Shown here: positions 43,763 to 52,800 of the stretch, piece after piece | How positions within the stretch are numbered: position 1 is the first letter of the stretch | Layout of the letters: every line of letters begins with the position of its first letter | Source: Actinomycetes bacterium | Lineage (GTDB): Bacteria > Actinomycetota > Actinomycetes > Actinomycetales > Dermatophilaceae | NCBI GenBank assembly: GCA_029552065.1 | Contig: JAKPEG010000225.1 | Location: 19,709 to 83,708, forward strand | Direction of reading: 5' to 3' | Length of the DNA: 64,000 nt | Made by a program: the position numbers and the translations under genes | Notes under the pieces: model-generated | What the model saw: only the letters and a program-made list of their open reading frames with translations | Database searches by the model: none | Told to the model about the DNA's origin: nothing

Positions 43763-44581
43763 GTGACCTCGGGACCCACGGGCGACGACACCGAGCACGG
43801 CTCCGGTGCGACCGGGTCCGGGGCGTCCGGGTCCGGTGCGTCCGGCTCGGCTGCGTCCGGCTCGGCTGCGTCGGGCTCCGGTACGTCGGGCTCGGCCGGC
43901 TCACCCGGGCCGTCGGCCCGTCGGCCCGGCTCGTTCCTCACGACCCTGGGCGTCGCCTTCCTGGTCATGCTGCTGGTGCGGGGGCTGCTCGTCCAGTCCT
44001 TCCAGGTTCCGTCGACCTCGATGGAGCCGACCCTCGAGCCCGGCGACCGGATCCTCGTGAGCCGCCTCACCCGTGGCCCCTCGATCCAGCGTGGCGATGT
44101 CGTCGTCTTCGACGGCACCGGCACGTGGGGGCCGCCGGGGGGAAGCACGAGCACCGGCAGGGGTCTCGGCCAGTTCGTGCGGTCGATGCTCAGCCTCGTG
44201 TCCCTCGGCTCGGGTGCCGACTACGTCAAGCGCGTGATCGGCGTGCCCGGCGACCATGTCGTCTGCTGCGACGCCGACGGGCGGCTGCGCGTCAACGGCG
44301 TGCCGGTCGCCGAGCCCTACCTCTACCCCGGCGACGCGCCCTCGAACCAGCACGTCGACGTCGTCGTGCCGGCCGGGCGGATCTGGGTGATGGGCGACCA
44401 CCGGTCGGTCTCCGCCGACTCGCGCAGCCACCTGGGCAGTCCCGGGGGCGGGATGATCCCGCTCGACGATGTCGTCGGCCGGGCGTGGCTGCGCTACTGG
44501 CCCACGGATCGGTTGGGTACATTGACTCCGGCACCGACCCTCTCGGACCTTCCTCTCCCGAAGGCGACCTCGAGCCCATGA
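43763..44581 (+). CDS. lepB: Signal peptidase I (first copy)
   Basis: 272 aa from GTG 43763. Residues 1-52 are a Ser/Gly/Ala repeat region, then one transmembrane helix (TLGVAFLVMLLVRGLLV). Catalytic Ser lies in VPSTSMEPTL and general-base Lys in DYVKRVIGVPGD; the box [14 protein letters not shown] is also present. It removes Sec and Tat signal peptides on the outer face of the membrane. The stop overlaps the second lepB by 4 bp. Confidence 0.95.
   Translation: MTSGPTGDDTEHGSGATGSGASGSGASGSAASGSAASGSGTSGSAGSPGPSARRPGSFLTTLGVAFLVMLLVRGLLVQSFQVPSTSMEPTLEPGDRILVSRLTRGPSIQRGDVVVFDGTGTWGPPGGSTSTGRGLGQFVRSMLSLVSLGSGADYVKRVIGVPGDHVVCCDADGRLRVNGVPVAEPYLYPGDAPSNQHVDVVVPAGRIWVMGDHRSVSADSRSHLGSPGGGMIPLDDVVGRAWLRYWPTDRLGTLTPAPTLSDLPLPKATSSP
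43804..43890 (+). repeat. 15-bp-period tandem repeat in the first lepB
   Basis: Imperfect repeats such as TCCGGGTCCGGTGCG encode alternating Gly, Ser and Ala. They make the cytoplasmic tail low-complexity. Confidence 0.65.
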
Positions 44582-45531
44582 CCGACATCCCGGACGCGCC
44601 CGGCGGCTCCGGCGCGCCCGGCGGCTCCGGCGCGCCTGGCGGCTCCGGCGCGCCCGGCGGCTCCGGCGCGCCCGCGACCGGTGGCCCGCTCCCCGAATCT
44701 GCAGGCACGGCGGCATACCCTCCGGCGACGGCCGTGGCTCGGGTCGGGACCAGGGCCGAGGCGCGCGCGGCCGCCGCGCGCGAGGCTGGTCGAAGTCGCC
44801 CGAGCGAGGGCGCCGAGACCGCCGAGGCCCGGCCCGGTCCGGCCGCTCGATTCCTCCACGCGGTGTGGACCGGGGTGCGCGAGACCGTCGTCGTGCTCGG
44901 CCTGGCCATGCTCGTGTCGCTCCTCGTGAAGACCTTCCTCCTGCAGCCCTTCCACATCCCGTCCGGGTCGATGGAGAACACCCTGCTCAACGGCGACCGG
45001 GTGGTCGTGAGCAAGCTCACCCCCAAGGCCGTCGCGCTCCAGCGTGGCGACATCGTCGTCTTCGCCGACCCCGACCACTGGCTCGGCGACCTGCCGCCCG
45101 CGGACTCCTCGTGGCTGCATCGCTCGCTCGTCTTCCTCGGGCTGGCACCCGACGACTCCCAGGAGCACCTCATCAAACGGGTCATCGGGCTGCCCGGCGA
45201 CAAGGTCGCCTGCTGCGATGCCCAGGGCCGGGTGACGGTCAACGGTGTGCCGATCGACGAGACCTACCTCAAGCCGGGCGACACCGCGGGCGGTGGACGG
45301 GCGCCGTTCGCGATCACGGTCCCTGTGGGCCGGGTCTGGGTGATGGGCGACCACCGCAGCGACTCGGCCGACTCGCGGCTGCACGACGACGGAACCGGCG
45401 CGACGGGCTCGGTGCCCATCGACGACATCCGGGGCCGGGCGATCCTCGTGGTCTGGCCCGTCGACCGCTTCCGTTGGCTGAGCGTCTCGGACTCCATCTA
45501 TGCCGGCATCCCCGCCGCCACCGGTCACTGA
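44578..45531 (+). CDS. lepB: Signal peptidase I (second copy)
   Basis: 317 aa; ATG 44578 overlaps the first copy's stop. The N-terminal Gly-Gly-Ser-Gly-Ala-Pro repeats are followed by Ala/Arg-rich sequence and a membrane helix ([19 protein letters not shown]). Catalytic Ser in [10 protein letters not shown], Lys in [11 protein letters not shown], and [14 protein letters not shown]. About half identical to the first copy in the catalytic core by eye, so a tandem duplication with divergent tails. Confidence 0.95.
   Translation: MTDIPDAPGGSGAPGGSGAPGGSGAPGGSGAPATGGPLPESAGTAAYPPATAVARVGTRAEARAAAAREAGRSRPSEGAETAEARPGPAARFLHAVWTGVRETVVVLGLAMLVSLLVKTFLLQPFHIPSGSMENTLLNGDRVVVSKLTPKAVALQRGDIVVFADPDHWLGDLPPADSSWLHRSLVFLGLAPDDSQEHLIKRVIGLPGDKVACCDAQGRVTVNGVPIDETYLKPGDTAGGGRAPFAITVPVGRVWVMGDHRSDSADSRLHDDGTGATGSVPIDDIRGRAILVVWPVDRFRWLSVSDSIYAGIPAATGH
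44595..44675 (+). repeat. 18-bp tandem repeat in the second lepB
   Basis: Four nearly perfect copies of GGCGCGCCCGGCGGCTCC encode Gly-Ala-Pro-Gly-Gly-Ser. Copy-number change would keep the frame. Confidence 0.8.
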
Positions 45532-45544
45532 CCGACCTTCCTCC

Positions 45545-46357
45545 ATGCCGTCGCGCACCGCCCCGGCACGGGCACCGCGCCGCGCCGCCGTGCGTCGCGC
45601 CGGGACCCCGTCGCTGCGGGTCGAGCGGGGCCTCCAGCGGGCCGGCTACCGGTTGCTCGCGGGGATGGACGAGGTGGGCCGAGGCGCGTTGGCCGGGCCG
45701 GTGTCCGTCGGGGTGGTGCTCATCGACGAGGCCTGCCGCAGCGCCCCGCAAGGGGTGCGCGACTCCAAGTTGCTCACCCCCGACGCGCGGGTGCGGATGG
45801 CGCCCCGGATCCGGCGGTGGGCGCACGCGCACGCGGTTGGCCACGCCTCCCCGGCCGAGATCGACGAGATCGGCATCATCGCGGCGCTGCGGTTGGCCGG
45901 CACGCGCGCCCTCGCCCAGTTGCCTGTCCTGCCCGACCTGGTCGTCCTCGACGGCAACCACGACTGGCTCACCGCTCCCGAGGAGGTCGGCCTGTTCGCG
46001 TTCGTCGAGGAGCCCGGCCGGCCGGGAGCGGCCGCCACGCCGCCGGTGACGACGATGGTGAAGGCGGACCTGCGCTGCTCCTCGGTCGCGGCCGCCTCGG
46101 TCCTGGCGAAGGTGGAGCGCGACGCCCTCATGGTCGCGCTGGGAGGCGAGCACCCGGCATACGGCTGGGAGGTGAACAAGGGGTATGCCGCGCCCGAGCA
46201 CCGCGCAGCGCTGCGCCGGCTGGGGCCGAGCGTCCACCACCGGGTCTCCTGGCGACTGCTCGGGGGCGAGCTCGAGCCGGGGTCGGGGGCGTGCCCGGAC
46301 CAGCCGGCCGTGGTAGAACGGGAGGACCCGACCGGCGATGCGGAGTGCAGGCGATGA
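45545..46357 (+). CDS. rnhB: Ribonuclease HII
   Basis: 270 aa from ATG 45545. Core motifs: [15 protein letters not shown] with catalytic Asp and Glu near residue 42, [18 protein letters not shown] with the third acidic residue near 137, and [21 protein letters not shown]. It removes ribonucleotides misincorporated in DNA. The ends are extended: a basic N-terminus and an acidic C-terminus. A -10-like TAGAAC at 46314-46319 near its end may serve the next gene. Confidence 0.95.
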   Translation: MPSRTAPARAPRRAAVRRAGTPSLRVERGLQRAGYRLLAGMDEVGRGALAGPVSVGVVLIDEACRSAPQGVRDSKLLTPDARVRMAPRIRRWAHAHAVGHASPAEIDEIGIIAALRLAGTRALAQLPVLPDLVVLDGNHDWLTAPEEVGLFAFVEEPGRPGAAATPPVTTMVKADLRCSSVAAASVLAKVERDALMVALGGEHPAYGWEVNKGYAAPEHRAALRRLGPSVHHRVSWRLLGGELEPGSGACPDQPAVVEREDPTGDAECRR

Positions 46358-46370
46358 CCAGGCGTGACCG

Positions 46371-46673
46371 ATGAGCGCTGAGGACCTCGAGAAGTACGAG
46401 ACGGAGCAGGAGCTCGCGCTCTACCGCGAGTACCGCGACGTCGTCTCCTTGTTCTCCCATGTCGTGGAGACCGAGCGGCGGTTCTACCTGTGCAACTCGG
46501 TCGACATGAAGGTCCGTTCCGACGGGGGCGAGGTCTTCTTCGACGTGACGATGCACGACGCGTGGGTGTGGGACATCTACCGTCCCGCGCGGTTCGTCAA
46601 GTCGGTGCGCGTGGTGACCTTCAAGGACGTCAACATCGAGGAACTGCCCAAGAGCGAGCTGCGTCTGCCCTGA
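46371..46673 (+). CDS. DUF2469 family protein
   Basis: 100 aa, fully typical of the family (MSAEDLEKYETEQELALYRE ... VFFDVTMHDAWVWDIYRP). It is found directly after rnhB in most actinobacteria; function unknown. The start is 13 bp after rnhB. In related genomes the next genes are usually yraN and comM; here a giant repeat gene follows instead. Confidence 0.95.
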   Translation: MSAEDLEKYETEQELALYREYRDVVSLFSHVVETERRFYLCNSVDMKVRSDGGEVFFDVTMHDAWVWDIYRPARFVKSVRVVTFKDVNIEELPKSELRLP

Positions 46674-46753
46674 GCGGGTTGGTGCGACCGGGCTCTATCA
46701 CGTCGCTGCCCTGGACAAAACACCCACATGGGTCATGTCCTGACTAGTCCGTC

Positions 46754-46782
46754 TTGGCGGGTGCCGAGGCTGTCAATAGTCT
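46754..46782 (+). promoter_or_regulatory. Promoter of the giant repeat gene
   Basis: TTGGCG (46754-46759) and TAGTCT (46777-46782) are 17 bp apart. Expected transcription start is near 46789, about 107 nt before the preferred GTG start, and it argues against the upstream ATG at 46728. Confidence 0.5.
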
Positions 46783-46895
46783 CAATTGGTCATTGTCGGC
46801 GGTCCCGGCGGGCGCCGAGACTGGGCGGGCACAGCAATCCGGCGGTTTCGGGGCCGCCTGCAGACGCCCAGCCCGCACTCTCCCCAAAGGTGGTC

Positions 46896-49800
46896 GTGTC
46901 CCGTCACCCTTCCCGAGAAGTGGCTCGTATCCGAGCCACCTTGGCTGGTGTGCGCCCTCGCGCCGGGACCGTCGTCGCCGCCGTCTGCGTCGCTCTCGTG
47001 GGTGGTCTGCTGGGTCCCGTGGGGTCAGCGGCGGCCAGCGCGACAGCGGCTGGGGCCGCTGTCGCACCCTCGACCGCCACCACGGACACGACGTCCGCGA
47101 CCTCCGCGACCGGCTCGGGCGCCCCTGCTGCCCCGTATGCCGTCGAGTTGCGTGCTCCGGTATCCGTCCGGGTGACCATCGGGACACGTGAGCAGGCGCG
47201 CCGGGCGATCGACGCGGTCCTCGGAGCGCAACGCGCGGCCGACGCGCGCCGCCAGGCTGAGGCTCAGGCCAAGGCTCGAGCGGCCGCCGCGGCCCTGGAG
47301 CAGTCGCGCCGTGCCAGAGAGGCCCAGCAGGCCGCCGACGCCAAGATCCAGGCCGCCCTGCAGGCCCTCGCCCGGGCATTGTCGACCAGCCAGTGCACGA
47401 CCGTCGGCGGCACCAACGGCACGCCGGCCACCGTGTCCTGCCCCCTGGCCGACGGCGCCGGGGCGACGGTGACGGCCGGCGGCTCGGCGACCCAGCAGCC
47501 GCTGCGGGCCGCGGTCGGCGGGGCCGACACGGCATACGTCCGCGGACCGGAGGCGGCGGCACCGAGTCGGCTCGACGACGCGACGCTGGCTCGGGTGGCA
47601 GCGCTCGTGGCGACCGAGTGGCGTTCGCGGGGAGCCGACCTCACCGGTGTCCGGGTCGCCGTCGCGGAGCTGTCCGGCACGATGCTCGGCTCGACGACGG
47701 GTCGCGAGGTCCTCGTCGACGTCGACGCCGCCGGACTCGGGTGGGATCGGGTGGACCTCGCGAGCGTGCTGCGCCACGAGTTCGGGCATGCGCTCGGACT
47801 TGGCCACGCCGAGACCGGCGTGATGGCGCCGAGCCTGCGGCCCGGCGAGCGGGTGCTGCTCGACCGCGGCATCGCCACCTGCGGGCCCGACCACGCTGCC
47901 GCGGCTGCGCTGCTGGCCGGTGGAAGCATGCCCGCCGACGACCCCGCGCCCACCTCGACGGCCACCTCGACGGCCACACCGACCACGCCGACCGCGACGG
48001 CCGAGCCGACGTCCTCGGCGCCCACGTCGACGTCCGAGACCACGAACGCCCCCGAGCCCACTGCCACCACCGCGACGAGTGCCCCGACCGCGACGAGTGC
48101 CCCGACCGCGACGGGCATCGCTGCGGAACCGCCGACGGCCGATCCCACCGAGTCGACCATCGCCGAGTCGACCATCGCCGAGTCGACCGACGCCCCGTCC
48201 GGTACCGCCGCCGAGGCAGGCGACACCCCGTCCGGTACCGCCGCCGAGGCAGGCGACACCCTCGCCCCGGCGTCGGCCGCCGAACCGACGGGGCCCGTGT
48301 GGGTCCTCGAGGGCGACGTGCTCGTGCTGGATCTCGGAACCGCCGCCGAGTCGGCGGACGCCCCGGCGCAGGCCGGCACCGTCCGCTTCGTCGCGCTCAC
48401 CGGCGAACTCGTCTACGCGTGGGGCGGCGGCGAGATCCGCCACGCGGTCGGCCAGCACACCCGGCTGCGCATCCGTGGCGGGACGGCACGCGACGCTCTC
48501 ACCGTCGACCTCACCGCGTGGCCGCACGGACAGCAGGCCCTCGACGTCGAGGTGAGCAGCACCCTCGCGTCGGTGAGCGTCACGGGCAGTTGGTCCGAAG
48601 CGGGGGTCGAGTCCGACGAGGACGAGCGCATCGTCGTCCGGTCCGCCGACAGCTCCGTCGCCATCGCCGCCCCGAAACTCCTCGCTCTGGTCCAGGTCGC
48701 CCTGGGCCGCCTCTCCCTGCTGGGATCGCTGCGGCTCACCGGCACCGACCTGACTCTCGCGGCGCAGGAGATCGATCTGGCCGGACGGGACATCGACACG
48801 ACCGCGGCCGAGCGGGCGGGTGACATCACCCTCACGGCCTTGGCTGAGGGCGACCACGCGAACGCCGTGGTGCGCGGCAGCGGAGGATCCCTCACGGGTG
48901 GCGCGATCCGCGTGACGGCGACGGCCCGGTCCGACGCCGACGCGAACGCGGTCATCGACCTCACCGACCTCCGGTTGTCCGCGATCGGTGACATTGCGCT
49001 AGTCGCCTCGGCCAGTGTCCGCGCGACGGCAGCGGCCGCCCAGATCTCGACCACTGCGCGCAGCTCGCTCGGTGGCCGTTCCACGGCGACCGCCGGCGGG
49101 CAGGTGTTGCTCGGCGCCTCCACCGAGTCGGTCCTGTCGGCGATCTCGGTCGGTGCCGCGGCCCTCGGCGTCCGACGAGTCACCGTCGCCTCGCTCGGCG
49201 GCCGGACGAGCGTGGACGCCGCAGACGTGCGCGTGCGGGCCGAGTCGCTCGGGAGGCTCGACCTGGCCGTCGACCTGCGCACCCCGACAGGTGCCCCCGC
49301 CGGCATCGAGGCCCTGCTCGCATCGGCCCGGCAGGCAGGTGGCGCCCACGTGCGGCTCGACGCCGTGACCGAGGCCGTCCTCGCCGGGGTCCTCGCGCTG
49401 CGGGCCGCCCACACGAGCGTCGAAGCCGTGAGCGACGACGACGAGGCGCTGCGCGCGCTCGCCGACCCGAGGTCGGGCAGCGCCGTCCTGCAGCGCTCCA
49501 CGCACACGAGCGCGCGGGTCGGCACCGGGGCGATCGTCGACCTCGCGGGTGGAGATCTGGCCCTCACGGCGACCAGCCGGGCGCGGACCGAGGTCGGCGG
49601 CGCCGCCCTCACGGCCCTCGTCGGCAGCAGCGACACCGAGGCGAGCATCGACACCGACTCCGCCGTCACCGGCGCGGCGACCCTGCGTCTCGATGCGACC
49701 ACGCGTGAATCACTCGCGACCCGGGCCGCCGTGGCCCTCACCTCGTCGATGGCCCGCACGGCCGCCACCGTGGCGGCCGGCAGCCCGCTGTTCACGGCCG

Positions 49801-52800
49801 GTGACCTGTTCCTCACCGCCACCCTCGACGCCACTGCCAGCGCCACCGGCGCGGGTGCCGGTCTCGCCCTCTCCGACCATTCCGCCGTCGCCGATGTGCG
49901 CCGCGCCCTCGACGTCGCAGGAGCGCTCAACCTCGCGGCCACCGGGGTCTCACGCACGAACAGCTTCACCGGCGCCCCTGTCCTCGCACCGACGCCGGCC
50001 GTGGCGCTGCTGAGCCCGGCCCTCGGTGGGCTCGCCTCGGCGCCGGTCGCCCTCCCGGTCACCCTCGGCTCGCTCGCCCTCACGGCGGCAGCCTCCACCG
50101 CCCGGGTCGCCCTGCCCGACGCGCTGCCCGTCACCTCGCGCGGTCCCCTCAGCCTGGTTGCGCTCGCCGGTGGCGGCGCGGGTGCGGTGACCAGTGGCGC
50201 GGGCTCCGGCGGCACTGTCGAGTCGCTCGCTCTCGACCTGGCGCGCCAGCGGGCCGTCGTCGAACTCGGCAGCGTCCCGCGCGCCCGTCGCGACCTCACG
50301 GCATACGCCGGTCGTGGACCTCCGGCCGCGGACGAGTTCATCGCGTTTGCCCCCACCGGATCGGTCTCCCTGCTCCTGCTCGACCGGACCGCACAGGTCC
50401 GCACCCCCGACGAGCCCCCCGCACAGCGCGCGGCCAGCTGGCCCCCTGCGGGAGCGGTGCTCGTCACCGCCGCACTCGGCGGCACCCTCTCCGCCGACGC
50501 CGCCACTCTCACCTTCGCGCCCGGGTCACTTCCCGCCGATGCGTGGGTGACGATCACGCCGCGCGCGGCCCGCGTGCCCGGCCTGCGGGTGACCTCGGCG
50601 GTCTTCGACTTGCATGCCTACGACGCGCGTGACGGCTCGCCGATCCACCTGTTCCGCCTCCCCCCGATGCTCACCGTCGCGGTCGGCCCCGAGGCGGCCG
50701 GGTCCCGGATCTACTTCGTCGCCGAGGACGGGCGCCTCGAGATCCAGCCCACGCGCTTCGACCCCCTCACCGGCACGCTCACGGCCGCCCTGCCGCACTT
50801 CAGCGCCTACACGGCCGGCAGCCCGCTCGACACCCTGGTCAGCGCGATCGTCGGCGCGCTGCCCACGGCGCCCAGTGCCGCGACGAACACGTCGATCCCC
50901 GACATCGTCCTCGGCGGTGGCATCTCGATCACCGGAGCGAGCATCGCGACCGGCCCGCTCACGGGAACCGCCGCGTCCGTCACCGGCACCGCCACCCTCA
51001 CGGGCACGCTCACCATCGAGCAGACGAGCGGCAGTTGGACGGTCTCGGGCACGGCCGGGATCACCGTGACCTACACCCTCACCGCGGATGCCCCCGACCA
51101 GGGCACCGTGGGCCTGAGCGTGACCGGTCTCGCGCTCACCGTGAGCTCGGGCGGGGTGGTCGCCGCATCGATCTCCGCGGCGAGCGCGACGCTCGACGGC
51201 GAAGCCGGGGCCACCGGTGCCTTCGCCCTCACCGCAACCCAGGTGAGCGCGAGCGTCGGAGCGGGGCTGGTCGCCTTCTCCGACGCAGACCTCTCGTTCA
51301 GCCTGCTCGACGGTGCCTTCGACTTCAGCATCGTCAACGCCACGGTGAGCCTCGGGTCGGTCGGCTCGGGTACCCCGCCGGTCGTCCTCACCGGCGTGTC
51401 CCTCGCCTACGCCGACGCCACCGGCCTCACCCTCGCCGGCAGCCTCGCCCTCGAGCTCACGACCGGCTCGTGGCGTCTGGCCGTGTCGGGGACCCTGGCG
51501 AGCTACGACGTGAGTGCGGGCGGCGTCTCGCTCACCGATCTCACCGTGACTGCCGCCTCGGGTGGGACCGACGTCCTCACGATCACCGCCGCCTCCGCGG
51601 TCTTCGCGCGCACGGCCGGGGACCTCACCTTCACCGCGACCGGGGTCGCGGCGAGCTTCGGTGCTCCGGTGGCCGTCACGGTCGCAGGCGGCTCGCTGCG
51701 CGTGGTGAGTCGTGCGCTCACCGGCGACATCGACGTCGCCGTCACCGGCGGCGCGGTGAGCATCGCCGACGCCGACGCCACCGGGGTGGCGCTCACCGAC
51801 GTCCGGTTCGCCTACACCGGCTCCGGCGGTGCCACCCTCGGCGGCACGATCACCGTGTCCCTCGCCGGACAGTCGCTCACCGGCACCTTCGACGCCGTCC
51901 GCGACGCCTCCGCGCTCACCGTCACGGTGACCCAGGTGCAGCTGAGCGTCGCCGCCGGCACGGCCCAGAGCATCACCCTCCTCGACGGCCACGGCAGCCT
52001 GGTCCTCGACGGCGACGGACTGCGCGGATCCTTCGGTGCGACCGTCGTGGCCACCGGCCTCGTCGAGGGCACCGCGGCCGGCACCGTCGCCTTCGACACC
52101 AACCCCGCGACGGCATACCTGCGGGTCACGCTCGCCACCCGCGGGCTCGCGCTCTTCCTCGGCAGCGGCGGTCGCGGGGTCTCGGTGAGCGACGCGTCGG
52201 TCGCCCTCGTCGTGTCCGCACACGCGGGGACGACCGAGTATGCCGTGGACGCGAGCGGTGCCGTCGCTCTCGTCGGCTTCCCCGCGACCCTCACCGGCAT
52301 CGCTCGGCTCCGGGTGAGTACCTTCGCCGGCGCGGTCCAGGAGGAGATCACCCTTGCCGACGGCAGCGGCATCCTCGCGGTCGACCTGCCGGCCGGGCCG
52401 ATCGAGAGCGTCGAGGGCAGCGGACTCACCCTTGCCGTCCTCGGCCAGGCGCTGAGTGCCACGTTGGCGTTCACGCGCACCGCCACGGGCTTCACGGTCA
52501 CCGTCGCCGACCTGCACCTCGCCCTCGGCGGTGCCGTGAGCTTCACGAGCTCCGGGGACGCGGGCGCGCTCACCTTCGGCGCGACCACGGTGAGCGGCAC
52601 CCTCACGGGCGACTTCGCCGTCACCCTGCCGGGGGTCAGCCTCGGCAGCGGGTTCAGTCTCGACGTGCTCACGAGTTCGGTCGTCGGCGACCCCCAGCAC
52701 GTCCGGCTGGTCGCCGGCCCGACCACGCTCACCGTGCTCGGCACGAGCATCGACGCGAGCGCGCTGCGCATCGAGCGCACGACGGCCGGCGGCGTGACGA

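Noticed and set aside
43804..44675. Possible CRISPR array from regular repeats
   Set aside because: Units are contiguous, in-frame, Gly/Ser/Ala/Pro-coding and have no unique spacers.
46728..46895. Upstream ATG start for the giant protein
   Set aside because: It lies before the likely promoter, lacks a Shine-Dalgarno, and would place 56 residues ahead of a good signal peptide.
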